Source: Pyrus communis
Lineage: Eukaryota; Streptophyta; Magnoliopsida; Rosales; Rosaceae
Reading direction: 5' to 3'
Assembly: GCF_963583255.1 (NCBI RefSeq)
Contig: NC_084803.1
Coordinates: 22,542,428 to 22,606,427 of the forward strand
Length of the DNA stretch: 64,000 nucleotides
Below are positions 45,946 to 58,081 of the stretch, one piece after another. The notes beneath the pieces were generated by a model. The model did no database searches. It was not told the origin of the DNA and saw only the letters and a list, made by a program, of their open reading frames with translations. The first letter of the stretch is position 1. Every line of letters begins with the position of its first letter. The translations under genes were made by a program, and so were the position numbers.

Positions 45946-47364
45946 TGATCTTCCGCTTGATCGTAAAACCACTGGAAACAAGTGGGTTTTAAAAATCAAA
46001 GGAAAAGCAGATGGTTCAATTGACAAATATAAAGCACACCTTGTGGCGAAAGTATACACTCAACAATTAGGTGTAGAATATGAAGAGACATTCTCCCCTG
46101 TGGTGAGGTTTGCCTTTATTCGCCTCATTTTAGCTATTGTTGCTCAACTAAATTTGGAACTTTACCAAATAGATATTAAGACAACATTTCTCAATGGAAA
46201 ACTAGACGAGGAGATATATATGGATCAACCACTAGGCTTCAAGGCCAAGGGACAAAAGCACAAAGTTTGTTGCCTAAAACGTTCCATTTATGGCCTCAAG
46301 TAAGCGTCTAGACAGTGGAATATTAGATTCCATAATTCAATCACTTCATTTGGTTCTTAGATGATTGAGGAAGACCATTGTGTGTATATTAAGAACTTTA
46401 GAAAAAGTATTCTCATACTTTCTCTGTATGTTGATGACATCCTACTAGCAGGAAATGACAAGACCTCCATAGAAACTACGCAAACGTGGTTGCCATCCCA
46501 TTTTAAGATGATAGATATAGGTGAAGCACACTATGTGCTTGGAGTTAAGATCACGAGAGATCGCTCAAGAAAACTTCTGAGTTTGTCTCAAGAGACTTAC
46601 ATTAAAAAGGTACTTGAACGGTTTAAGATGGAGAACTCCAAACCCATAGACACTCCTATGGAAAAAAGGCAATATTGTCCTTAGAATAGTGTCTAAAGAC
46701 TAAGAAAGAGAAAGTACAAATGGCAAACGTACCATATGCCTCTGCGATAGGAAGTCTAATGCACGCAATGGTTTACATGCATCCAGACATTTGTTATGCC
46801 ATAGGCATGGTAAGCCGCTATCAAGATAATCGTGGACAAGCTCACTGCCAAGCCATCCAGAGTATTATGAGATATCTACAAGGAACAAAAGACTTAGCTC
46901 TATGTTACCAAATAAGGGATCTGAAGCTAAAAGGGTATAGTGATGCTGACTAGGCAATTGATAGAGATGAAGGAACATCCACCTCAGGTTATGCTTTTAT
47001 CCTTGAAGGTGGAATTGTTTCTTGGTGTAGCAAGAAACAAACTTGTGTTGCTCTGTCCACAATGAAGTCAGAATATATTGTGCTTGGATCAGCTGTTCAG
47101 GAAGTTGTTTGGCTAAGGAGGTTTCTATGACAAATGGGTATTACATCTTATGGTCATGAAGTTGTACTTGTCTATTGTGATAGTACTTCGGCATTAGCAT
47201 ACACTAAAGATCCAAAGTATCATGGAAAATCTAAGCACATAGATACGCGATATCATTTCTTTAGGAACAAGGTTGCCAAGGGTAAAGTAGTGTTAAAACA
47301 TATCTCAACTAGCAATATGCTTGCTGATTCCATGACTAAACCCATATTAGAAACACTTTTCTGA

Positions 47365-48505
47365 CTTATGTAAAGAGTATGGGTTTACATAAGGTTTGAT
47401 GTGTTTTTTCTTCGTATTTGACATTATTATTTGAATAAAAAGGCATTGAAGTTTTCTCATTTCATGTTTATTTATTTTTGAAATGATTGTTTATATATCT
47501 TTGCGAGTATCACCAAGCTAGAATCGTTTTTCACACAAATGATTCGCCCTAGCACTGAGATAGTGAGCAAGATGAGACATTTAGGTCCTTAACACATTGG
47601 GCTGCGAGATCGGACACATGTCCGTTGCACGTACCAATATGCATAAGATAGAATGTCTCCTTAGAAATGTCCAAGATAAGACTTAACAGAAGTTGAACAT
47701 GAATTTGTTTCATGTTTAAGCCTGTAGAACCGGATCTAAGTATCTAGGTGGGCGCCGAGAAGGTGACTATGCTAGAAGACTCAGGTTAGGCGCTTGTGTA
47801 ATGACTAGACTAAGTTCCGTATAGTGTATGTCTGATGGATATGTGACACATTCATTGAGATGAGGATAAACTATAGCATACAAATCATACTCTATATGCT
47901 ATAACCGACCGAAAGTGGGAGTGATGAATTAATCCTTGCTTCAATCACTGTGTGAACCACAAAGGATCTATACAATTCCACCATTTATGCCCTTTGGACT
48001 AAAGCCTATGTCAGAAAGAGGAGATTTGATGATTGCTACTTTAGCACGTTTATCTAAGATGGTCAAGTTAATTATTGTCCCAAGAGGCGTGTCTAGCAAA
48101 GCAGTTAAACTAAATTGGACTAACATGAGAGCTTAGGGAAGACGGTTCGAAGACAACACTATGTCAAGTGATTCATTACCTGTGCATCGTCTTTTTTATA
48201 TTTGTTATCAAATATAAGAAATGGATACACAATACTTGTGAGACATGACATTGCTTTTTATAAACGAGGGATAAAGAATGTCAAGTTTGGTGTATGACGA
48301 ATAATCTAGGGTCTAAAGCGATGAACTTCCGAGTGATGCATTATTGTTAGTTTAGTGATAGCTTAATGATAGTGCTCATGGTTATGTACATTCTTTCTCG
48401 CAAAGTCCTGCATCCTATTTATTGTATGAGGAGATAAACTAGAATGGATGTGAACTAAGTATGTTGATTGATATTATGCCACACCCTATGTGGGTGAGTG
48501 GGAGA
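47365..48505 (+). other. copia-2 3' non-coding region
   Basis: About 1.1 kb between the end of pol and the 3' LTR without an open frame of note. Some copia lineages carry such a spacer. Confidence 0.6.
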
Positions 48506-48942
48506 TGTAGGATTTATCTAATATGCCAAATTCCACAAGGTGAAGAGTCTACCCACATGAGGATATTAACATCCTAATTACTAACGTAGTAATTAGATGA
48601 ATGTCTAAAGCCAATTCAGCTTGGAACGTGAATGGCATTTCATTCACTGTATCATCCTCTTCCTAAAGTTGTATAAGGAAGCTTAGGGGAAGAGAGAAAG
48701 TAGTGTGAGAGAAACACAAGGCTTTTCCATAAAGTTAACATATTCTAGTTAGGTCTCTAGAGCTATCACTATTTTCCCTAGGTCTTGGGAGGTGAAAATC
48801 AAGGGGCAACTCGACATATTGTAGCAAACCTGACGACCTTTGAGGTCTTAGACGTGCACTAAAGAACAAAGCACTTTTTCGTGTTTGTAGGAGCGTGTCG
48901 AGATTCAAGCTTCCGCATGAAGGTAAGTACGTTCATCCAACA
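48506..48942 (+). repeat. copia-2 3' LTR
   Basis: TGTAGGATTTATC to CATCCAACA, matching the 5' LTR with scattered differences. Confidence 0.9.
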
Positions 48943-51012
48943 ATTAAGTTTTTAACTTGTAATGTGGTCACATGATCAATGAACTATTAATTTAAAATAT
49001 GTAATTAAAACAAAATAAATGATAAATTTCGGTCCAACAACGATATGAGACAATGATTAATTGACAAAAGTGAAATATGGTGTTTAAGTCATTACCAAGT
49101 AGTTGGGATTTGATTTGGATGTTTTTGATAGATCAATTGACCACTTGTTGGGTCCTTGTACATTTGTTTGGCACATGTAGGGCAAGCAGCATACCACCAT
49201 TCATACCTTGTGTTAAACCACTTCATTGATGTCTTGTACAAAAATATATCATCTTGTGAAATATTCAGAAAGATGTTTAGATGGTTGATAATCATTAAAT
49301 AGAAATTTTCTATGAAAGAAGTAAAAAGTGAATAACATTGTTTTGATCTAACATGATAAAATATAAGGATTATGTGTACCTTATATAAATCCGGGTCCAA
49401 ATAGCCCAATTCTTCAATCGTCACCTTTTTTCCAGTCTGCAAAACTTCAGTCTCATTTGCCTGATTGGAGGGAGGGAGTGTTCTAACAGGGTGAGGCCAG
49501 CCAGAAAACCTACAACAATTTTGATCTAACATTAGTCGAATGTGCATTAAAAAAGAATAACTATTTTTCTTTTAATAATTCTAAATGTGTTATCATTTTT
49601 ATTTTATGATAATTAATTGACTTACACTTATTCTTATGAATTTGATTTTGGAGTGTTTGGATCAACGAAAAAAAGCGCTGGACCAGTGTTGTTGATCATG
49701 TTGTCTGTGCTCAAAAAATTAACAAATAAGAAAATGAAAATAGAAAGAAGGAAAAAAGATGTATCAGCTGAGATTGTAAGCAGTTATGTAAATGTTTGGA
49801 TAACTTTAAACCTATAGGATTTAAGCCTTGTCTACATTGCATGGATGCTTTGTAAGACAATAAATAGTGTTTAATGAAAAAAAGAAGCTGTAAAAATTAA
49901 CTCTTTCAAATCGAATATAGCCTTGATAACAAATTTATTGTCATAATATATTGTTCTGTTAAACATAGGTGGAAATTGATAACTAACTCAGACCTGCACT
50001 CATTTTTAAAGAAGATAATTAAAACAGATGCAGCAAAGTATATGTATGAACATTGTGTTGTTCAAACACTGCATAACAGCATAACAGTTCATTTTCACAC
50101 ATGAAAATATTTGAACACCCGGACTTACTTTAAAAAATAGTTCAAGACTAAATAAAACTATATAACACTGTCTAGCAAAGAGAGAAATACAAAATTTCAA
50201 AACTAAACTGGCACCTAAACATGTGAGAAAGACAATACCAAACAAATAATTTTTTGATTAAAATATATACCTGCAAATAGCTTGACTTTCAAGCTCATAA
50301 AGACTGCAATTATTGGTTGGGGCAGTGAATCGAACGATAAAGAAGTAAAGCTGTGTGCAACGTCTAACCACAATGTAATCTTAACTTCTTCTTTTTTGCC
50401 AAATAAAATAATTAACAAAAATATTGAAAAAGCAATTAAATTTTGATAGAATTTTTCATCCAAAATACATTAAATTATTTTTAAAAAAAAAAGTATATGA
50501 TAGCCCAATGTCACAAAATAGAAAAACAACAGTTTGGATATCCATGATATAGACACTATTGATACATAAAACAATTAAAAATTGTGCTATGCAGAGGAAT
50601 TAACCTGATGTTTTGAATGACTACGTCACACTTGTGATCAATTCTATGATTCGGTTGTATGGGCTCTAAACGCTGGACTCCAACCACATGACAAATAACA
50701 TCTCTAAATTTGAAAAAAAAGAGAGAAAAAGAAAACATAATTAGGTCACAACAAAATGTTTTATAAAACAGGTACCAATGCATTCTCATATTACCTGTTA
50801 GGATATCAACTTTGTTCGGTCGAGGATACAAATCTTGTCAACTTGTTAAAAACTGTTTTAGCAGTGAACATGACATGAGTGTCATGCAACACTACTCGAT
50901 ACTGGCTTCTCATTTTGTTGGTGCGAAAAATTCATAATCTCGTAGCAAGCACCTGCTTCAATTTTTAGGACTATTATTTCATAGTCCATTTCGTCAGAAG
51001 ACGTTTCAATCG

Positions 51013-51639
51013 CCTGTTGCTTAATAATCAAACATAGGAAAGCAAGAAAAAGAAATTGTCAAACACATTATCAATGAGTAAATGACGCTGAATTTGAAAT
51101 TTGAAATAATATGAAAATAGATGCAAATGACAAACATTAAAGACTAACATGAATAGTAAAAACTAAAAGTCAATTTATGGCTGTAATTAACAGTTTAAAG
51201 GTGATGGATACGCATAAAAAGAATTTACATGTTACATAGAGTTAGCAGGAGAGTTGATATATTTAATACTTGGAATAATATGAAACTAGATGTAAATGAC
51301 AAATATTAAAGAATAAGATGGATAGTAAACACTAAAAGTCAATTTATCAGTGTAATTAATAGGTTAAAGACAATGGATGCACAAAAAAAAAAAAATTCTT
51401 ATTGCATAGAGCCTACATGATAACTGATATGTCATTCTGTGACAGAAAATCAAAGAATACAAAGATTAGAAATCGATTGATTGTGTTTATCATAGACAAA
51501 AGAAATGCCATGCAATGTGCATTAGAACAAATACGAAACTGTTAGCACGTGTTGTTAAAGGCTTATCAGTCAATATTATTAAAGATTGATTATTGGCCTT
51601 TACATCGAGCATAAATGTCACTGAGAGTTTTCCATTTCA
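51013..51639. other. non-coding stretch upstream of the RPA-like exons
   Basis: No first exon of the RPA-like gene was recognised here. A block around CTAAAAGTCAATTTAT occurs twice (51164 and 51332), with similar surrounding sequence. Confidence 0.4.
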
Positions 51640-53180
51640 CTGGAGTTTCACTTGTAGAGTTAGATTGACCTTGCTCAGTTTGAGAATGTGAAAACAATTC
51701 TTGTTGAACATTGCTCCATCTAAATTAGATAGTGGTTTAGTTTCGACCTCCGCAATTTCAACTCCTTTAGTCTCTCATCAAATCTCAAATTCACAGGTAG
51801 TTTTGAAAGCTTTTCATTGGTTTTCCAATCGCTGATTCCACTTTCATAGACTTCTTGACAACATGATCTTTTTTATGGACAAGTTGCAAACCCTATAGCC
51901 CTTCTCAATCTTTCCATACGCCACAAAAATTCATTTGACAAATGCTTCATCTATTTTTTTTTCTCAACTATCCAGGAATATCACAACAACAAATACATCC
52001 AAACAGTTTGAGATGCTTGATTCATGCCTTTTTGCCACCAAAATCCTCAAAATGGTATCTTGTTTGCAACTCCCCTGGTTGAACACCCATTATATGTAGA
52101 ATGCAGTATTAGCTGCCACACCCCGAAAGCAATAGGGTAACTTCTTCTCATGTAGCATGCTTTTTGCTATTTTTTCAATGGTTTCATTCTTTTTCTCTGC
52201 AGCACTATTTTGTTGAAGGAATATGCCATTGTAAGCTGCCTTTCTAATCCAAGATTTTCACATAATTTATGAAATCTATAGAGGTATACTAACCACCCCT
52301 ATCACTTTTCAATTTCTTTATTTGACATCCACTCTGAAGTTCAACCATGGATTTGAATTTCTTGAATATACTGAACACTTCATATTTGTGTTTCATGAAG
52401 TATAACTGACAGGTTCTAGTGCAGTCAGCAATGAATGAAAATGTATTTGTTTCCACCAAGTGTAGTGACCTGCATAGGACCATACACATATGAGTGAACA
52501 AACTCTAGAAGATAGCTTGCTCTCTAAGTTTTCTGTTTATTAAATGCATCACTGTGTTGTTTTTCTACAACACAGCCTACATACACACCATGTATTTCTT
52601 TTAGTTTTGGTAGCTGATACACCATTTCACTGTCAGCTAACAACTTTATACATTGGAAATTCAAATGACCCAGCTTTTATGCTAGTCCCAAGCACTGTCT
52701 TCAACTATACCCTTTAAAGTTTTTGGATTCGTATCCTTCATGATTCTGGGAAAACACCTATTTCCAGCCATTTGCATAGTTACTACATGATATTCCAGTT
52801 GTTTTCTTCAAAAATACCCACCAAATCATCACCAACTAGTAGAAAGTCCCATGCTGAATCATTTGACCCACTCAGTAAATTTTCATCAAGATCTGGAACT
52901 AACATCACTTCGTTAATGTTTCTAGTTCCATCTATTCTTTCAATCAACTAAAGTACCCTTTTCTTGTGGCTTGTACTAACTGTTCTTTGCCTATATTCAC
53001 CTTTGAAGTCACAGACTTATCAACATTTACCAACAATGACTCACGTGAAGCCTTGTAATTACTGCAGCCACTATTAATATACCAAACATGCTCATTTTAA
53101 TAGCAGAAGTAGAGTGACAAGCCAAAAAACATAGTTGCCTCATCTTCTACATTCTTAGAAGTTTGCATTATTTGCTTCCT
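51640..53180 (-). pseudogene. copia integrase remnant
   Basis: On the minus strand the clearest stretch is at 52510-52290: YGPMQVTTLGGNKYIFS, DCTRTCQLYFMKHKYEVFS and KKLKSDRGG, which are copia integrase core motifs. Degenerate continuation on both sides includes HEKKLPYCF at about 52160. Stops and frameshifts are frequent and no LTRs were identified. Confidence 0.8.
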
Positions 53181-53224
53181 TATTGCGGAATATATTTTTA
53201 TTCCAAAAACCTTTCCAGAGTTAA

Positions 53225-54539
53225 CTAACTTGGAGTTATTAAGTAACAGAGTCAAACACGAATAAACCTGTAGGCTTAGGTGAGCTTTAGATCCCTTGAT
53301 AACATTGCGAAAAATTGTTAATCCCTAAACTAAGTGTTTATAAAGACTTCCACAGTCATAGTCGGAATACAACCTACTCCCACACTAGGTTTAAGACCCA
53401 TAAAAAATCTTTTGCTCTGAAACTTGCCTTGATGTATTGATCGGATTAAGGATGAGAAAGTGATAAATCTTGCTCGGAATGACCTGTAGATCTTAATGTG
53501 AGGCTAACATGTTTTAATTGCCTTGATGGCTGAGTAGTAATAATTAACACTTAAATAAGATTAATCTAAGTGTTGTATGAGAAGTTGACCATTGAGTTTG
53601 TTTATTTGTTCACTATGCTCCATTCTATGTTTGAGGATTTTAATAATTGAAACATGTAACCTAGAAGAGGCTTCCTCCTCAGTCTGAATTGCGTGTTCGT
53701 CTTAGTAAACCTTAAACAAAAAGTTCGTGAAAGACTTGGTCGCTTGCACGTGGGGTTAGAAACATCTTTTAATCATTTTGCCAAACTAATATGCGTCGGA
53801 CTTGGGTGTTTATGTTCGGAATACACTTAACTAACTTTCCTAAACTACTTCCATGAATCAGAGATCTGTTGAAATAAAATTCTATCATGGGGATTTTCAT
53901 GTTTAGATTACTCTACCACACAGGTTTTAGGAATGAGACCGCAACATAACATACTTGATTTAGTACACTAGTCCGGGATATAGAAGTAATCATACTTCGG
54001 GACCAGAGTTCAAAGTCACCACTCGACTAATTTTTGGTTTGCCCTTTTCATTATTCCCTTGAATAGAGAGCCCATGTTTGATTGGATAAGCCACACATTT
54101 TTGGTTGCATTAACTTTCTAGAAGGCAGATGGTGCATTGGAAGCTCCAGATAACGGGTCATGTCCCGATTCCACCAAAAGTAACATCACTTATTATGGCT
54201 CGAGCATTCCAACCTTCTAACAGGAACGCCACGGACTAAGCTTTATCACAAGAAACTCATCTAACACTATTGCTTTAAATTTTTAGACTTGCAGTTTTGC
54301 AGAGTTTCAAAGTAGTGTGATATTTAGGATATTGGGAGATTCCATGTGGTATAAAGAAAAATAAACAAACAAACAAAAGTCATGTGATAATCAAACTAAA
54401 TTCTTATTATAAAAGAATGGGAGTTTGATGGGTGGGTGTGAGTGAATCCTCATTTGATTGCCTACATATCTCTTAAATTGGAGAATCTAATCACAGGTGT
54501 AGCTCTTAAGATTAAGGTGATACGATGTGTAGTTACAAC
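53225..54539. other. non-coding, probably decayed gypsy 3' region
   Basis: No open frame or domain recognised. Its position downstream (minus strand) of the gypsy integrase end suggests it derives from the same element. Confidence 0.35.
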
Positions 54540-55750
54540 GGGGCTCATCTTGCTCCTTAACTAAGGCAGGCTTTCTAGATGCTTCTCCATGTGTATGCGT
54601 AGACGAGTGGTGTTAAAGTTCTCAGTAATATCGCCGGAGTTTGGTGATATTCCATCTCTTGGTGATTGGAGTTTCATCCATCTGCGCAGGGTTGTATGGT
54701 CATTTGCCTCCTACTCCAATGACTTTGTATGGACCTTCCCAATTTGCCCCGCATTTTTCAATTCAATCTGTTTCTTCAGTATACAAGTTTACATTATTGC
54801 GACGTGGATTGGGATGATGGCTTTAGTTTCGTAAGCCATGGAAAACGTAGTTTATCCAGTTGCTTTTGAACGATAGTGCGATATACCCGTAGAATTCAGG
54901 CAATTCTTCTGGTCACTTGCCCTTCTTTTGCTCAAAGTCTTTTCTTCAAGCATTGAATGATCGTTTTCTTTGAAGCCTCTGCTTAGCCACTAGTTTCTTT
55001 GTAGACCTTTAGTCATCAGACGATTCCATATCACGCTTAGGCTTCCTACGAGAGCTTTTGAAAGTCCAGCTATGTCAGTTTGAACAGGGGCTCGAATTAG
55101 CAATTTTTGCTGGGGTCGTAAAGGTGTCATCACACCCTTTATTCTTATGGAAATCTGAGATACAAAATTTGAGGTAAAAAAGATTTGATCGGTTCTCCAC
55201 CAGAAAAGCTCTCGGAATTTTCTAAAGTCTGTTGACAGAGGTATTGATTCTCATAAAGGTTTCACAAATCTGGTCCATTGTGGGGGTAGCTCTGCCATCA
55301 GGGGCGCCGTTGTTTCCTGGATCTACAGAGGTGTAGGGATGTTGATTGCTTCCTCCATAGAAATTGGTATCGACGTTCATTGAACTCTTTGAAGTATACA
55401 TAGCGTAATAGAGTGATTTAGTCGGGGGAATACGAGTTCATCTCAATGAAAGCACCAATTGTTGGAACCAAATTTGCACATCTCAGCGAACAGATGAGCT
55501 AAGCAAATTCGACTACCTCTAAAAGAGAAGACGACCATGATTAACGTTGGGTACCAGTGGGGTACCAACTAAAGGCTCTTTGACGATCAAGTGAGTAAAA
55601 ATATAAGATTAAAGCAGCGGGTAAAAGAATAAAGCATGCAATTAGTGCGTTACCAGAGATGAACCCTAGATGAGATATTTATACTAGTCAAGAGAGAGAC
55701 GTTTTAGGATATGAAACTTGTATTTAACCTTATATAAATAGCCAAGCCTC
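54540..55750 (-). mobile_element. internally deleted gypsy element
   Basis: On the minus strand an LTR end (plus 55460, TGTTGGAACC) is preceded by a TATA-like GTATAAATATC at about 55680 and followed by ATTGGTGCTTTCATTGAG, a primer-site region. A gag N-terminus (about 55385-55200, MDQICETFMRINTSVNRL) then passes directly into the integrase C-terminus (about 55080-54560; AYETKAIIPIHVAI and later ITKRWNITKLRRYY-like sequence in shifted frame). Most of gag and pol is therefore missing. No second LTR was found. Confidence 0.65.
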
Positions 55751-56539
55751 TATCTTTTTTTAGGGTTACTCAGTGTATGTTGTCTCTTTGATTTTGTCTT
55801 CTAAGTTTCTTGTCAATTCAACTCCGACGGAAATTTGGACAAACGAAATGTATGAAATCGGTATCTCTTCAATATTGGAATGAGAAATCTAATTAATCCA
55901 AAATGGAAGAAATGAATCTATAGTAGTTGGTACAATTGAAATATGAATTGGGCATCTATGAATTTGAGATCTCTTGCAATGTTGGAATGAGAATATTACT
56001 AAATCAATAGTGGAAAAAACAGGCACACTAGAATATGGTATAAGTGAAATTTATATTGGGCATGCATGAATTTGGATGACCTACTACATAGGGCAATCTT
56101 TAGATTTTAATTTTTTTTTGTTTAAACATAATTTATTTAGACTATGTAATATTTCTTTAAACATAATCTATTTAGAAATTACGTAATGACATTCCTAATT
56201 AATAAGAACTGCAACATCCAACTCCTTTATTAGTTTATTTCTTCATCTCTTTTTTATCTGTCGATCAGTTAGACCTAACACCTAGAGAGTATCAATGATT
56301 AATATTTTTTTCTTCGCGCACTTGTACGAGGATCCTTTAGCTTGTTTCTTCCAAATTGATGTGTGTGCTGTGTGTACAAACTATTATTTTTGAGTTTTAC
56401 TCAATTATTTTAAATACTTATACATAGAAATCAAAATGTATATTATGTATAGGGAAATTATTTTGCAAATTTCTTTTTTATGATCACCCAGGTATATGTC
56501 TCTTACCTCAATTTTAAGTTATCCAATTCAAAATAGAAC
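55751..56539. other. non-coding stretch
   Basis: AT-rich; no gene or repeat boundary recognised. Confidence 0.5.
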
Positions 56540-56655
56540 GAACTGGTGGAGAACAACAGTGATGGAGAGGAATGGTGTCCTTGCACCACGACATAAGTTC
56601 GAACCCCATCGGCTCACTAATCTAAGAAATCTATCGTTTGACAAAAAATTGCCAC
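56540..56655 (+). mobile_element. tRNA-derived SINE, copy 1
   Basis: An A-box-like AGTGATGGAGAGGAATGG and B-box GTTCGAACCCC are followed by ATCTATCGTTTGACAAAAAA, a 3' end similar to the adjacent SINE. Confidence 0.55.
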
Positions 56656-56659
56656 TTAG

Positions 56660-56823
56660 TATTACGGTCTAGTGGTATTCCTCTTCATTTTTAAGTAAGA
56701 GGTCTTAGGTTCGATTCTCACCACAAGTGAATTTGAACCACATTATTGCTAGCCCATTGTGAGGCCTTACTCACCCTCCTCCCCCTTAGTGTAGGTAGAT
56801 AGATCGTTTGTTCAAAAAATATA
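56660..56823 (+). mobile_element. tRNA-derived SINE, copy 2
   Basis: GGTCTAGTGGTATTC (A box) and AGGTTCGATTCTC (B box) are properly spaced. The body includes GAACCACATTATTGCTAGCCC and the 3' end reads AGATCGTTTGTTCAAAAAAT. A diverged relative is at 63636-63775. Confidence 0.7.
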
Positions 56824-57072
56824 TATAATCAAAATAGAACGTGAAGCGAAAGAAATGTGTGCAAATTATTTTATAAAATATTATTGTGCACTTTAAACAT
56901 TTTATATTTAAAAAGAAAAAAAATATTCATATAAAGAATGTAGAAATAATTTTTTAGAGAGCCATGATAGTTCCCAAAACAAATTATTAATATGATACTT
57001 GTCATGTAATCAATACAAGGAAGACTGTCATGTGTTGACAATGGCAAATGTAAGACCCAGAATGCATGAATA

Positions 57073-57420
57073 ATTTTCTGGTTCCAATTAAAGGAGGTGC
57101 TAAAATCCTAAATGGATTGACATTCTTCACTTTGCTGTCAAATTTGAAGGCAACGTCAAATTTTTTTTGTGTTTTATTTTAATGCTGGACCAACATATTT
57201 CATGATTTTTCCTCACTTATTATTTTATTTCTTGTTATATAAAAAAAAAAAAAAAAAAGTGATTTTCTGGGTCCAACAATGCTAAAATCCTACATGGATT
57301 TACATTCTTCAGCCAAATTTGAAGGCAACGTCAAAATTTTTTTGTGTTTTATTTTAATGATGGACCAACATATTTCTTTATTTTTCTTCACTTATTAATT
57401 ACTTTCTTATTATATTCTAA
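57073..57420 (+). repeat. direct duplication, period about 188 bp
   Basis: ATTTTCTGGTTCCAA to about 57240 is repeated from ATTTTCTGGGTCCAA at 57262. Shared blocks include TTTGAAGGCAACGTCAAA and TGTTTTATTTTAATG(C/A)TGGACC. An A run separates the copies. Confidence 0.85.
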
Positions 57421-58076
57421 CCCACTTGATTTTAAAAATCTTAATTTGACATCTCGGTTGAAATAGGAGACTTTACAAAATATTATTTTGTCACATCAAC
57501 AATGAAAATGAAATTTGACATCTTCATTGGAGAAGATCTTAGATACTTCAGAGTAAGAATACTCTAATTATTTTTAAGTGTTGGACATTGATTCTTATAT
57601 TTTTAAATGATTAAAGAAAAAACTTGATATAGTTCGAGGTTTTAAACCAATATCAGGAATGGTCTAGTTTATTAAAATAAATCCAATCTCTTAAGCTTAG
57701 GACTATTTAATATTGATAGTTAAACAATTTCCTAATTATCTTTGCCTTTTTTTTCTTTTTTTTTCTTATTATTTTTATTTGTTATTCCTTTTTTCTCTAA
57801 CCCCCATTTATAGATTTATTTATTTTTTTTTTATAGTCAACCTATATTATAGATTAATTGTATTTATCTATCTATATGATAAATTCTTTTTTGATAATCA
57901 AACTGTATAACAAATTGATTTGTGTTGCTCATAGGTATATTATGTTCTTGTACCTTATATTTAGGTTCCATATCTCGTTTATAGGTATAATAAACCTTCA
58001 TATATTTGTTATTTGGGTTAGGGTCGAATGTTCTGCAAATGAATTTGTGTTAGTTTATTAGTTTTTTGTTAGGAGA
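57421..58076. other. non-coding AT-rich stretch
   Basis: No feature recognised; short open frames are T-rich and look like chance. Confidence 0.5.
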
Positions 58077-58081
58077 TATTA

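Larger units (their letters stand above)
42060..47364 (+). pseudogene. copia-2 gag-pol
   Basis: Gag shows EMWDWLKFAFGGTSTTKL at about 42265 and a zinc knuckle CFNCKKKGHFARNR at about 42750, whose last Cys is Arg. Protease reads SWIVDIGVTKHV, with Ile in place of the residue usual after the catalytic Asp. A 46-bp tandem duplication at 42961-43052 shifts the frame. Integrase shows WHARLGHIG and PQQNGVAERRNRTL. Pol is interrupted at about 44540-45945. Reverse transcriptase resumes with QIDIKTTFLNGKLDEE and YVDDILLAGND; RNase H shows VYCDSTSALAY and HIDTRYHFFRN and ends at 47364. Many stops and frameshifts make it non-functional. Confidence 0.9.
40117..48942 (+). mobile_element. complete, old Ty1/copia element (copia-2)
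   Basis: LTRs of equal length (437 bp) lie at 40117-40553 and 48506-48942, with exact ATTAA duplications at 40112-40116 and 48943-48947. By eye they differ at about 50 positions, so the insertion is old. A primer site GTGGTATTAGAGCC follows the left LTR and GTGGGAGA precedes the right one. The element is about 8.8 kb because a gypsy-like LTR sequence interrupts pol and a long non-coding 3' region is present. It lies within the intron of the RPA-like gene. Confidence 0.93.
30464..49095 (-). other. giant TE-filled intron of the RPA70-like gene
   Basis: The intron begins GTAATG at 49095 and ends GAATGAAG at 30464. It contains the CACTA-like element 30578-40064 and the copia element 40117-48942. 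Only about 310 bp are not transposon: 30464-30577, 40065-40116 and 48943-49095. The exon phase on both sides is compatible. Confidence 0.7.
29890..51012 (-). pseudogene. RPA70-like (replication protein A large subunit-like) gene with an 18.6-kb intron
   Basis: Minus-strand exons follow the order of an RPA70/RFA1-like protein, possibly of the Helitron-associated type. 51012-50795 holds an N-terminal OB-fold remnant (YRVVLHDTHVMF) with a frameshift. 50703-50605 ends RCDVVIQ-like HKCDVVIQNI. 50396-50271 reads ITLWLDVAHSF and PQPIIAVFMSLKVKLFAG. About 49717-49612 reads NTGPALFFVDPNTP. 49509-49380 ends EELGYLDPDLYK. About 49248-49096 holds a zinc-ribbon-like EWWYAACPTCAKQMY and ends NQIPTT. The next exon, 30463-30046, continues YKVFLVFEDETNEINAL and KRKRDSIKRAL. 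A tail lies near 29960-29890. Exon ends TTG and GTACAAAG join in frame as T-T-W-Y-K. Two stops in the 30463-30046 exon and the frameshift argue for a pseudogene. Confidence 0.75.
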
